From the NCBI RefSeq assembly GCF_032452875.1, contig NC_083878.1, positions 56,959,378-57,023,377 on the forward strand: 64,000 nt of DNA, read 5' to 3'. Position numbers and translations under genes: made by a program. Origin of the DNA: Bos javanicus (Eukaryota; Chordata; Mammalia; Artiodactyla; Bovidae). The notes under the pieces are model-generated. The model worked only from the letters and a program-made list of their open reading frames with translations, was not told the DNA's origin and did no database searches. Each line of letters begins with the position of its first letter. The stretch's first letter is position 1. Positions 22,220-33,248 of the stretch are shown here, piece after piece.

Positions 22220-23105
22220 TATTGATTTCATGGGAAGTGAAATGAATATCTTGAAGAGATTATTGCACTTCCATGTTCACTGCAACATTATTCATAATAG
22301 CCAGGGCTTGGAAACAAATATCAGTTGACAGATAAGTGGATAAAGAAATATATGTATATATATATATATATATATAATACATATTATATGTATTATATAC
22401 AATGCACATTTATACAATATTTTATAATTATATATTAATATATATGGCAATACATTATATATGATGATATATATAATGAAATAGGCTACACATACATACA
22501 TAATGAATTAAATGTGTATCCATAAATAGAATATATTTATGCACATATCTGTAATGAAATATCATTCAGCCTTAAAGAAGAAGATTCTGACACTTGGAAC
22601 AATGTCAAGATTCTGATGTTTGTAACATTCACAAGATATTGTATTTTGGTCACTCAGTTATGTCTGACTCTTTGCAGCCCCATGGACTGTACCATTACAC
22701 TATATGATATAAACCAGACACAAAGAAAATTACTGCATGATCTCACTTATATGTGGAATATAAAAAAGTTGAATTGTAGACACAAAGAGTAGAACTGTGG
22801 TTACTAAGCATGGGGAAGTGGGGAAAATAAGATGTTGGTCAAAATGTACAAATTACAGTTGTGTAAAATGAATAAGGTATCAAGATCTAATCTATAGGAT
22901 GAAGACTGATAATGATACTATATTATATACTATTAATTTACTCAGAGTAGATTCAGATGCTCTTAGCACATACAAATAAAGTAACTATGTGAACAGATGG
23001 ACATATTAATTAACTTGACTACAGTAATCATTTCACTATGTATATGTGTATCTAAACATCATGTTGTATACTTTAAATATATATGAGTCAATAAAATGTT
23101 TTTAA
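22220..23105 (+). mobile_element. Old L1 3' end (L1MA-like)
   Basis: L1 ORF2 end and 3' UTR: 'tgttcactgcaacattattcataatagcc', 'cagccttaaagaagaagattctg', 'gatctcacttatatgtggaat' and 'ggggaagtgggg'. It contains a TA-rich tract at 22350-22390 and a short SINE piece at 22636-22693. Confidence 0.82.
22636..22693 (-). mobile_element. Short BovA-type SINE fragment
   Basis: 'cactcagttatgtctgactc' and 'gcagccccatggactgta' are the 3'-end module of BovA/BovB. Only about 58 bp. Confidence 0.75.
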
Positions 23106-24173
23106 ATTTGTTTTGTATATCATTCTTGCTGTCATACAGAAGCTATCACATGTGGACTGTTTCTTCTTTCCATTGAGAAACAAACTTGCTCATATTTCTA
23201 TTGCAATGGACTTGGTGAGCCTTCATGTATCTCTCCATTCTCTCACTATTGTACCTCCCTATCATCTTAAGTGTTTTGCTTATGCATCCTTGCTCTTACC
23301 TGTAGAGTAAACCATATTCTTTTTTTCCAAAATCTTCTGTATTATCCTTGAAGCATGTTCTATTGATTTCCACCTTTAAAATAAAACAGAAACATTCATT
23401 ACATCAGTCACATTCTTCCCGTAACATTATCATTCAACCCTGACATCCTCTTCTAGTTTCAATCTTACCTACTTCTTTTAAAGTCAAATTTCTTGAAACA
23501 AATGTCTACATACATTACGTATTTTTCACAAGTTTCTGCCCATCATGAAGCAACAGTTATCTGACTTCTGCCTTCAATGATTCAATTGAAATTACCACTT
23601 TCAGTATCACCAGCAATTTTCACGTTTCAAGTTCAACAGAAACAATTTAAATCATTGTCCATTCTCCCTGTCCTAAAACATGTCCTTTGATTTCTCTGAT
23701 ATCATACTTCTTGTTCCTTCCTACCTCTCTTGGTCCTATTCCTCTAGTCATTATTTTTAATATCCTCCATCTAGTCCTTAAATAACAGCGTTCATCATTG
23801 CTTTGCCTTTGGCTTTCTTCTCTTTTAATTTTACAGTTGTACTTGGTCATTGCATTAATTCCCAAATTGGAGATTATTTGGGCCATACTTCTAATTCTAA
23901 AACTTGAATTAAGCCCATTCATCTTTTCCTAACTTGTGGATCCTTAATCTATTCTCTACTGATGCCCCTAGTTTTATGAGAAAAGGTATCTCAAGTGCTA
24001 CATAAGTAAAATAAATTTAATAATCTTCCTTTCTAACCACATTTTTCTCTATGTTAATCATTAATGTTTTTTTTGTCATCTATTCAGGTTCTTCCATTGA
24101 TGCATTAGTGACCATCTTCTGCCTATCTGATACATAACAAAATATTCTTGTCTCTAACTCTGGAATAACTCTA

Positions 24174-24175
<2 letters not shown>

Positions 24176-24251
<76 letters not shown>
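24176..24251. repeat. (TA)n(CA)n microsatellite
   Basis: About 37 bp of alternating AT followed by about 38 bp of AC. Confidence 0.97.
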
Positions 24252-24252
<1 letters not shown>

Positions 24253-24432
24253 TCAAAACCCTAGTTTAAGTCTGCATAATCTTTCACCTGGAATATTGCA
24301 ATAGTCCCCTAATTTGATTCCCTTCAGACACAATGTCTCTGTAAAGTTCATCCTCCTTATTGCAGCTAAAGAGATGTTCCAAAAATGGAAGCTATGCCAT
24401 ATCTTATTTGGGTTTTCCTTTGGCCTTCAAGT

Positions 24433-24630
24433 GGCTGCAGACGGTAAAGCATCTGTCTGCAATGCAGGAGACCTGGGTTCGATCCCTGGGTTGGGAAGAT
24501 CCCCTGGAGACGGAAATGGCAGCCCACTCCTGTATTCTTGCCTGGAAAATCCCATGGATTGCAGAGCCTTGTAGGCTACCATCCATGGGGTCGCAAAGAG
24601 TCGGACACAACTGAGCGACTTCACTTCACT
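24433..24630 (+). mobile_element. Bov-tA SINE with 14-bp TSD
   Basis: A forward Bov-tA (ggtaaagcatctgtctgcaa, cctgggttcgatccctgggt, ...cggacacaactgagcgact). TTTGGCCTTCAAGT is duplicated at 24419-24432 and 24631-24644. Low divergence suggests a young copy. Confidence 0.95.
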
Positions 24631-25100
24631 TTTGGCCTTCAAGTAAAACCATTAGCCCTTAACAGGCCCACAAGATGTTGGCTGACCTGAACCATTAATT
24701 TGTCTCTGGAATTGCAACAATTACAAGTTCATCCCCCTCTAGAGCTCTCACATAGATTCTCCCTTTTGCTTACAGTTCTCTTAAACCAGCTGCACCTAAC
24801 ACACAGCAAAATCGAACCCCTTTGTCACTCCCATTCACCGAGTTAAGGTTAATACACTTGGCAAATCTTCAGTTAACCCTCACATATTCATACAGCATTT
24901 TTCTGACCATCCTAACCAGTGAGGTCTTCTCATTATTCTCTTCCGTAGAAGACACTGTGGCTCTGATAACATCACAATTCTACTTAGATGTAATGCAAAT
25001 GTACTTGTTTATTGACTGTTTCTCAACTTATACTATGAGCTACATAAAAGCAGAAAAAATGTTACCTTCCTGGATATATTCTCAGCACAAATAATAACAT

Positions 25101-26473
25101 CTTGAAGACAGCCATGCCATATGAATTATAGAATGAAGAAGTAAAAATCCAGTGGTTTGAGAGAGAGCCATCTCTCTTCTAGGAACTAGACATGTCAGCA
25201 GTATCTCTCTACCTTCTGTAAACTATGCTCTACTCTTACCCTAGTAAAAAATCTAGCTTTTCAACTAGTGTGAAGTTCAATTATAAAGGTGAAAATCTAG
25301 TGTTATTTATCATAACATTTCACTGTTATTTCAACAAATCAGTAGAGTTTAGTATTTATAATAAGGAGCTCTGAATTAATTAATTTTCTGTATAGACTTA
25401 AACAGTACAAGAAGACAATGTCCTGTAGTTAAAAAAAAAAAGCATTATGAATATGGAAAGCTAGAAATATGTCACTTCAAGAGTTGAGTAGTTTAGTTTT
25501 AAGCAAATGAAAACCCATAGCCTTAATTACTTAGGCTATTTCATTACTTCTCTAATTCATTTATAATCAAGTTATTTTCAATCCAATTTTATTTAAAAGA
25601 AACACATCCAGAATTTTTCTTCTATGTAACACTAAACTTCATGAGATTTCATCTAGAGAAGATTCAGTGTTAGTAGATGTACATTTACATATTAAATCAA
25701 AATTACTTCTGCTGTCTCTCACTAATCATTTTTAGTTAAAAGCCACTTTTTGTTTTAATTTGATCAAATTGTTAACATTGGTTTCACCTTCTCCAAATAG
25801 ATTAGTTTGGCATAAATAATATGTCTTGTAAATTGGTGCTGTTTCATTTAGTGACAGAGACTTTCAACGGTTTCAGTTTCAAGAAAAGCCATTAGATAAT
25901 GAATTGATCTTTTTCTTGGTTTTATAAATGGCCTTGGGAAGGCTTATCATAATGAAGTCAGTGATGTCCTCTTAGAATGAGAATTGAAAAGTGATGACAA
26001 TCTTTAATAGGAATAAAAATCCAGAAAAGAATTTACTTGTAGAAATATTAGAAATGTAAGGAACAACAGAAACCTCAAGTGGCATATAGTCATAAGAAAG
26101 TGCAACAATAGGTAAATTAGAGGAAAATAATCAGTGAGTTTCTCAGGGCCATTTAGCATATCATTTAAGCTGAACTTAAGACACCCCTGACTCCACTACA
26201 TGCTTTTTTGAAGGCAGTGTAGTTTTCTTATTAAATTTGGAGAAAATTTACATTTTTAAAGTTTAAATTTAAACTTAAATTTGTTTTTTCCTCTGACCTT
26301 TGTTTCACTAATAAAGGTAAAGATAAGTAAATTGTCAATTTGTACAATCTTATATATACAAATTCTTATGGATGTGAATGTACTAAGTTTCATATGGCAT
26401 TTCCATCTGAATATGATACTATTTATTTAAATAAGCCCTAATTAATCTATGAAAGATAACAGTGTTATTGCAT
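25101..26473. other. Unassigned interval
   Basis: No recognised repeat, frame or regulatory pattern. An A-run lies at 25430-25442. Confidence 0.5.
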
Positions 26474-26588
26474 ACTAAGTCGCTTCAGTCATGTCTGACT
26501 CTGTGCGACCCTATGGACAGCAGCCCACCAGGCTCCTCTGTCCAAAGGATTCTCTAGGCAAGAATACTGGAGTGGGGCCATTTCCTTC
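26474..26588 (-). mobile_element. BovA-type SINE, truncated
   Basis: A reverse SINE (actaagtcgcttcagtcatg ... ggcaagaatactggagtgg) lacking the tRNA-derived end. Confidence 0.88.
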
Positions 26589-26589
26589 T

Positions 26590-26990
26590 CTATTAGGATG
26601 ATAATATTAACCTTTATTAAGCACATACTGATATTAAATTATTTAATTTTCATAATAACTTTATGGTGAAGATACCATTATTATGCTCATTCTTTTAGGA
26701 CAAACACAAAATTCCAGTGATTTGCCATGGGACAAACAGTTGGTAAAAATACTTGCAAAGCATTCATGCTCAAGTATTTGGAGTACCTATGTTGTGTCAG
26801 GTAACATGCCACATAAGTTCACACACCATCTCATTTTGCTACAGCAATACAAAAAAGAGGGAAATAACATTCAATTGTGAATTTTCTAAAGAAGAGACTG
26901 AGATACAGAAACATTTAAACATCTTATCTAAGAAAGATTAGAACATGAATACAGCATCCAGGCTCCAAACCTGAATTCCTGTTACTATGT
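26590..26990 (+). mobile_element. MIR-like SINE remnants
   Basis: Two adjacent stretches resemble MIR cores. The first is near 26610-26720 (cataataactttatggtgaagataccattattatg). The second is near 26765-26990 (tgtgtcaggtaacatgcc ... gagactgagatacagaaac). Ancient and diverged. Confidence 0.55.
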
Positions 26991-27788
26991 TATGTAGGCT
27001 CCCTGAATATCTTAACAGTACTGAGTTTTCCAAAGTGATGAAACAATAATTTTCATATTATTGTTATTCTAAGGTCATAGTCAGCAATATTTAAATGCCT
27101 AAAGGCAGGATTTAAGAAAGCAAAGATTTTAGTTCTCTTCATTGGGCAGACTCATTGCTATATAATCTAAAGTTTAAGAAGAAAAATAAAACCTCAAACT
27201 GCGGTTTTTTGCATTTTATTTTTCAATACGCCAAGTGAATTGGCCTTATGAAATCTTAGTTTTACAGCAAAAAGTCAAAATGTTTTCTATTAATATTTTT
27301 TATTTAGGCTTCAGATAGCTTTTGCTATGTAGCCAGATAAGAGAATGGTGCTACCTCAGAATAAAGTTGCTGAGATGTCCAAACTGCAACTCTGTTTTAT
27401 TGATGAGTTGACACTACGTTTAAGAACTTAAAAACTGGTTCTGCTTGGGGGAAAAAAAAAAAAAGGTAGTTCTACCTGGTAAGGTTTATTCATTATACAG
27501 TCTCAAGTAAGCCTAATATATTTTTGGAATTAAAAAGGCCAGTTAATGGGATCATGGCATGACCAATAGAGTCATGGAGTAGACCAAACATTTGACTGAG
27601 AATTCCAGTTCTCAATAATTCTCCCTCTAAGACACTTGTAACCTCTCCAGTCTAAACTTTCTCAAACGCTCACATACAGGAATCAGAGCAGACTATATTG
27701 AAGGTCGCTTCCTGTTTAAAAGATTCTGTTTCAATAGTTAAGATGAAATGGCTAATTTCTTTCCCTACAGCTTTAAATAAAAGTGAAC
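26991..27788. other. Unassigned interval
   Basis: No recognised element; an A-run lies at 27451-27463. Confidence 0.5.
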
Positions 27789-27799
27789 CAGTAACTTAA

Positions 27800-28075
27800 T
27801 ACGGAGAAGGCAATGGCACCCCACTCTAGTACTCTTGCCTGGAAAATCCCATGGACAGAGGAGCCTAGTGGGCTGCAGTCCATGGGGTCGCTAAGGGTCA
27901 GACACGACTGACTGACTTTACTTTCACTTTTCACTTTCATGCATTGGAGAAGGAAATGGCAACCACTCCAATGTTCTTGCCTGGAGAATCCCAGGGACAG
28001 GGGAGCCTGGTGGGCTGCCATCTATGGGGTTGCACAGAGTCAGACACGACTGAAGTGACTTAGCAGTAGCAGTAG
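27800..28075 (+). mobile_element. Bov-A2 dimeric SINE with 11-bp TSD
   Basis: Two forward BovA units joined by a 'ctttcacttttcactttcatgc' linker, ending in an AGTAGC repeat tail. CAGTAACTTAA is duplicated at 27789-27799 and 28076-28086. Confidence 0.94.
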
Positions 28076-28158
28076 CAGTAACTTAACAAATCTATGCCTC
28101 AGTTTTCTTGTATGGAACATGAGAAGTAAATCCATTTTTTCCCCCATACTTCTAAATC

Positions 28159-28446
28159 AGTGCTGTGCAGTAGAAATATGGGTCATACATATGAGTTTAA
28201 ATCTTCTAGAGATTACATTTAAAAAGTAGAGAGAAACTGCTGAAATTAATTCTTATTAGCTGCTGAATTCAATATTATAATTTCAGCTTATAATTACCAT
28301 AAAATATTTCTATATATTTCATATTATTTTTGTGACACTGTCTTTGAAATCTGATATATATTTTACATTTCAACACATCATAACACAGATCAGCCACATC
28401 TGAAATGCTCATTAGCTACGTGTGTCTAGTGGCTACTAGAGGAAGA
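28159..28446 (+). mobile_element. hAT-Charlie MITE (CAGTGCTGTCC-type ends), decayed
   Basis: It starts 'cagtgctgtgcagtagaaatat' and ends 'agctacgtgtgtctagtggctac', with 'tctttgaaatctgatatatattttac' between. This is the layout of an old eutherian hAT MITE. The right terminal repeat is eroded, and the exact subfamily was not resolved. Confidence 0.62.
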
Positions 28447-28477
28447 GTTAATTACATATATCTATTATAGGATGTTA

Positions 28478-28582
28478 CACAGATAATACAGATAATAATA
28501 CAGATAAAGTTACACAGATAACACAGATGTTACACAGATAATACAGATAATCCTATATTCAGGATATTATACAGATAATACT
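28478..28582. repeat. Degenerate CAGATAATA-type minisatellite
   Basis: 'acagataata' and 'gttacacagata' modules recur about ten times with varying spacing. Confidence 0.85.
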
Positions 28583-28651
28583 GCAGTCAGCATTGTACTT
28601 TTTTTATTCTCTATCTCACTGTGTTTATACCATATATGACTGCAGTGGCAC

Positions 28652-29198
28652 AGTGAGTTCCCAGGCGGTGCTGTGGTAAAGAATCCACCTGCCAAGGCAG
28701 GAGGTGCAGGAGATGCAAGTTCAATCTCTGGGTCAGAAAGATACCCTAGGAAATGGTAACTCGCTCCAGGATTCTTTTTTTTTTTTTTTCATTTTATTTT
28801 ACTTTTTAACTTTACAATATTGTATTGGTATTGCCATATATCAACATGAATCTGCCATAGGTATACACGTGTTCCCCATCCTGGACCCTCCTCCCTCCTC
28901 CCTCCCCGTACCATCCCTCTGGGTAGTCGCAGTGCACCAGCCCCAAGCATCCAGTATCGTGCATTGAACCTGGACTGGTGACTCGTTTCATATATGATAT
29001 TATACATGTTTCAGTGCCTTTCTCCCAAATCATCCCACTGTCTCCCTCTCCCACAGAGTCCAAAAGACTGTTCTATACATCAGTGTCTGTTTGGCTGTCT
29101 CGTATTCTTCCCTGGAGAATTCCATGGACAGAGGAGCCTACTCAGCTACAGTCCACAGGGTCTCAAAGAGTCGGACACTACTTAGTGACTAAAACAAC
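28652..29198 (+). mobile_element. Bov-tA SINE split by an L1 3' end
   Basis: The left part 28652-28776 begins 'gagttcccaggcggtgctg'. The right part 29104-29198 is 'attcttccctggagaattcc ... gagtcggacactac'. ATTCTT sits at both sides (28771-28776, 29104-29109) as a short target duplication for the L1. Confidence 0.85.
28777..29103 (-). mobile_element. Ruminant L1 3' end, antisense, 5'-truncated
   Basis: A poly-T tail, 'actttacaatattgtattgg', 'ctgccataggtatacacg', a C/T-rich block, 'gcaccagccccaagcatccag', then 'actcgtttcatatatgatattatacatg'. It is inserted within a Bov-tA. Confidence 0.92.
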
Positions 29199-29204
29199 AT
29201 GTGA

Positions 29205-30285
29205 ATAATGCCACTTCCTGAAAGTGAGAACCAATATGGCAGAGATGATGGAAGTTAGGCTTTAAAATCTGAAAAACTTGAATCAATCCCAGCTTTCCTC
29301 ACATAGGTTTGTGTATGCATTTGTAATGCGTGTATATTTCCTTTCATACAACGTTCCCTTTCTGAACTACATTTCTCTCATATATATGATGAGAAAAACA
29401 CTTCACAGGATAGTAGTTATGGTGATTGCCTAGCATATAAAATTTTCTCAACTATGATCCCCTTTGATCACCAAACTCTCCCATCTCTCGCATTTGGAAG
29501 ATGATCTTACAGCTGACTATAAATATGTTGAGCATAGTTACACAAGTATTATATCTCATAATTTAAATACATTAAAAACTTGTTTCATATAATTTAAGAG
29601 CTGATTGCTATCATTTATTTATAAATAAAATCCATATAACTCCTTCAGCCAGATAATTTCATGAACTGCAACAGAATTACTCATATCAATATTGACGTTA
29701 GTCATTACTAATTATTCAAGGTGTACATCTATATCCATCTGTGATCCATACTTGGAATTTTGTAGGCATTGCATTTGATTCATAAAAATCACTTGCTAAT
29801 ATGACTATTGCTTTTACATTTTACTTAGAGCTTTACACACATGTTGTCAATTAAATGTAAAATCCTTGGACCTTTAAACTTGTGAAGTTTAAATATTGTT
29901 ACATGGCCTCTCACTGTCTAGAGAAGAGTAGCATCAAAGTATCCTACTTCTTCCTAGAATCATAAATTGCCAGGGGGAAATGGTATCAAAATTCCTTTTC
30001 CTTTAATGATTTATTCAATAGTAGCATCTACCCATCAACATTCTGGACATTTGGTGATCTAAGAATAGACTAAACATATTTTGAAAACAAATAGGTATAC
30101 ACATATACAATGGTTATAATCCTATAAATAGTATTCTTGACAGTGATACATAGAAATTTTTTTAAAAATATAATTAATAACCAAGAAACAAACCCACGAA
30201 ATATATGAATTTAATATTATATATCTTGAAGTTAGCATGTTGAGCCTACGAAGATAAAAATAAATTTTTGATACCTGTCATCTAT
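29205..30285. other. Unassigned interval
   Basis: No recognised element or frame. Confidence 0.5.
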
Positions 30286-30289
30286 TGCT

Positions 30290-30480
30290 GTAATAGTGAG
30301 CATTATTTAGACCCTCATGCTCAGTTCCTGGTGTTTTCTATGTATTGTCTCATTTTATTTTCACTCTGATGATAAGATTTATATACAAATATTATTTAAA
30401 ATTTATAGCTCAGGAGAAAAGCTGAGAGAGGTCTAGTGACTTTCTCATTCTCAAATAGAAAATTGCAGAGCCCAAATCTC
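30290..30480 (+). mobile_element. MIR-like SINE remnant
   Basis: 'tgtattgtctcattttattttcac', a gap, then 'aggagaaaagctgagagaggtctagtgactt' follows the MIR core order. Ancient. Confidence 0.5.
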
Positions 30481-30889
30481 TTTGATGCTAACTTTATTTC
30501 ACTAAAGTCAGTAAGATATTTTCATAATGTCTTGAAGAGATATATCTTTTTCAAAGCCATTTAATTTTATGCTTCTTTTTTAAAAATATTATTTTGCTTC
30601 CTTTTCTCTTGTCACTTCATCTGCCTTCTTTTGTTTCATTTCCTCTTCCTTGCCCTCCTCCTGCTTGATCTCTCCCTGAACAAGACTCACCCCCACAGAC
30701 ACCATCATTCTCTGTTTCTTTTATGGAATTTAGGGGCTTTGATGAGGGGAAGAATGTTAGCTGGTGTCCATTCCTGATGCCCTGGATGTGCTTTCCTTTC
30801 TATGTGTTAAATCACATGTTTGTTGGCTCCTATCTCTATCCCCTCTTGCCTGTACTTGCCTGAGATATAGATATGAAGATTCCATCATG

Positions 30890-31655
30890 AGAATGGCATG
30901 GTAGGACTGTATTTACCAAAAATGACCACATGTTATTTTCTGGTTCACATGTATTTGAGAGTATTGGTTATCCCTCTAAAGGGGGGTAGTATATTTCCCT
31001 CCCAGAAAATCTGGTTGGGTTTTTATGATCTATGAATAAAACGGGGCAGAAGTGATTCTGTGTGAAAAATGAGCATTAGTTATAAAAGGCGATACAGTTT
31101 CTGCCAGGCCGCTCTCTCTCTCTATTGGGTTATTAGCCTCTGAAGCCTTGAACCACCACATAAAAGTCCAGCTCCTCCAAAGCTGCTGTCCTGAGAGGAA
31201 CATGTGAAAAGAACATCTCGGTGGAAGGATGTTTCTGAAGGGCCCCAGCTTTTCCAGTTTAACCAGCTGATTGTCTTCCCAGCCCAAGTGCCAGAAGCAT
31301 GTGTGAGGGAGCCTTCAAATGAGCCCATTTGACAGTTTATCAAAACTATCATATAATCTAAAATTCCCTGAGTATTGTTTGACAATACTCTGTTTGTATT
31401 TACCAAAAATGGCTATGTGTTATTTTCTGGTTCACATGCACTTCCAGAGTATTGGTTATCTCCCTAAAGAGGGGTAATTTATTTCCCTCCCAGCAAATCT
31501 GGATGGGTTTGACAGGAAACATATGAAACCCTGTGTGGGAACTATCTAGCTGAATTCAGTCCCCTCCAGACCTATGAGTAATAAAAATGGTTGGTATTGC
31601 TTTTAACCATGAAAATTGGAGTTGATATTTTATTAACTAGTAGATAACTGGAATA
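30890..31655 (+). mobile_element. MLT1-like MaLR LTR with repeated 5' block
   Basis: The 5' block at 30909-31023 contains 'tgtatttaccaaaaatg' and 'gttattttctggttcacatg'. The MLT1-typical centre follows: gcagaagtgattctgtg, ataaaaggcgatacagtttctgcc, gtgtgagggagccttcaaatgag. The 5' block recurs at 31395-31510 and is followed by a typical 3' end (gagtaataaaaatggttgg ... tagataactgg). Non-coding and old. Confidence 0.72.
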
Positions 31656-31656
31656 T

Positions 31657-32382
31657 GTCTCTGCTTTTAAATATGCTAACTAGGTTGGTCATAACTTTCC
31701 TTCCAAGGAGTAAGCGTCTTTTAATTTCATGGCTGCAGTCACCATCTACAGTGATTTTGGAGCCCCCCAAAATAAAGTCTGACATTGTTTCCACTGTTTC
31801 CCCATCTATTTCCATGAAGTGATGGGACCAGATGCCATGATCTTCATTTTCTGAGTGTTGAGGTTTAAGCCAACTTTTCCCACTCTCCTCTTTCACCTTC
31901 ATCAAGAGGCTTTTTAGTTCCTCTTCACTTTCTGCCATAAGGGTGGTGTCATCTGCATATCTGAGGTTATTGATATTTCTCCTGGCAATCTTGATTCCAG
32001 CTTGTGCTTCTTCCAGCCCAGCATTTCTCATGATGTACTCTGCATATAAGTTAAATAAGCAGGGTGACAATATACAGCCTTGATGTACTCCTTTTCCTAT
32101 TTGGAACCAGTCTGTTGTTCCATGTCCAGTTCTAACTGTTGCTTCCTGACCTGCATACAAATTTCTCAAGAGGCAGGTCAGGTGGTCTGGTATTCCCATC
32201 TCTTTCAGAATTTTCCACAGTTTATTGTGATCCACACAGTCAAAGCCTTTGGCATAGTCAATAAAGCAGAAATCGATGTTTTTCTGGAACTCTCTTGCTT
32301 TTTCGATGATCCAGCAGATGTTGGCAATTTGATCTCTGGTTCCTCTGCCTTTTCTAAAACCAGGTTGAACAACTGGAAGTTT
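31657..32382 (-). mobile_element. BovB LINE, inverted 5' arm of a twin-primed copy
   Basis: The minus strand encodes the RT core in one mostly open frame, from a GFRKGRGTRDQIANI segment (about 32360) through FCFIDYAKGFD and YADD (31948-31959, catalytic motif intact) to KSRDI near 31657. A frameshift lies in the LKPQHSEN stretch near 31865. Low divergence compared with the copy at 6405. Confidence 0.92.
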
Positions 32383-32810
32383 ATGTATGGATGTGAGAGA
32401 TGGACTGTGAAGAAAGCTGAGCACCGAAGAATTGATGCTTTTGAACTGTGGTGTTGGAAAAGACTCTTGAGAGTCCCTTGGACTGCAAGGAGATCCAACC
32501 AGTCCATTCTGAAGGAGATCAGCCCTGGGATTTCTTTGGAAGGAATGATGGTCAAGCTGAATCTCCAGTACTTTGGCCACCTCATGCGAAGAGTTGACTC
32601 ATTGGAAAAGACTCTGATGCTGGGAGGGATTGGGGGCAAGAGGAGAAGGGGACGACAGAGGATGAGATGGCTGGATGGCATCACTGACTCGATGGACGTG
32701 AGTCTGAGTGAACTCCGGGAGTTGGTGATGGATAGGGAGGCCTGGCGTGCTGTGATTCACGGCATCGCAAAGAGTCGGACACAACTGAGTGACTGGACTG
32801 AACTGAACTG
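32382..32810 (+). mobile_element. BovB LINE, 3' arm of the same copy
   Basis: The plus strand continues the C-terminal RT-side region from MYGCE (32383) and ends in (GAACT)n at 32801-32817. An 11-bp duplication AACTGGAATAT at 31646-31656 and 32811-32821 encloses both arms, so they are one insertion. About 50 nt of consensus is missing between the arms. Confidence 0.93.
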
Positions 32811-32861
32811 AACTGGAATATATGGTAACTTCTTAATGTTTGCATATACATACAATTTTCT

Positions 32862-33212
32862 TTTATAATTTTATTTATTTATTTATATTTGGCTGGGCTG
32901 GGTCTTCCTTGCTGCACTGGCTTTTCTGTAATAGCAGCAAATGGGGGCTACCCTCTAGTTGCAGTGGACAGGTTTCTCATTGTGTTGGCTCCTCTTGTTG
33001 CTGAGCTTGGGGTCAAGGGTGTATGAGCTTCAGTACTCACTGCACATGGACTCAGTAGTTGTGGTACTCTGGTTCTGGAGCACAAGCGCAATAGTTGTGG
33101 CCCACAGGGTTAGTCGCTCTGTGGCATGTGGGATCTTCCTGGATCATGAATTGGGCCCATGTCTCCTGCATTGGCAGGTGGGTTCTTTACCACTGAGTCG
33201 CTAGAGATGCCC
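32862..33212 (-). mobile_element. CHR-2-type SINE
   Basis: A reversed CHR SINE. It starts with a (TTTA)n tail, then 'ggctgggctgggtcttcc', 'gtggcatgtgggatcttcct', 'catgtctcctgcattggcaggtgg' and 'ccactgagtcgctagagatgccc'. Confidence 0.85.
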
Positions 33213-33221
33213 AGGGATGCA

Positions 33222-33248
33222 ATAAAAATAAATAAATAAAAATAAAAT
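33222..33248. repeat. (AAATA)n simple repeat
   Basis: Short A/T pentamer-like tract. Confidence 0.85.

Larger units (their letters stand above)
23410..25100 (+). mobile_element. L2 LINE fossil, RT-end to 3' region
   Basis: The order of C/T-rich phrases matches the L2 3' half: 'cttctgccttcaatgattcaattgaaattaccact', 'ttcttgttccttcctacctctcttgg', 'cctggaatattgcaatagtcccctaa', 'ctgaccatcctaaccagtgaggtcttctc' and 'tgtacttgtttattgactg'. Strongly diverged. Interrupted by a TA/CA microsatellite (24176-24251) and a Bov-tA (24433-24630). Confidence 0.55.

Noticed and set aside
24176..24251. A Z-DNA or cruciform regulatory element
   Set aside because: It is a common TA/CA microsatellite; nothing nearby suggests a gene it could serve.
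31633..32580. A 315-codon minus-strand frame with an RT core
   Set aside because: It runs across the inversion junction of one BovB insertion and into antisense sequence, so its N-terminal part is an artefact.
32080..32811. A 243-codon plus-strand frame
   Set aside because: Its first third is antisense BovB RT, and only the part from about 32383 is the true BovB C-terminal region.
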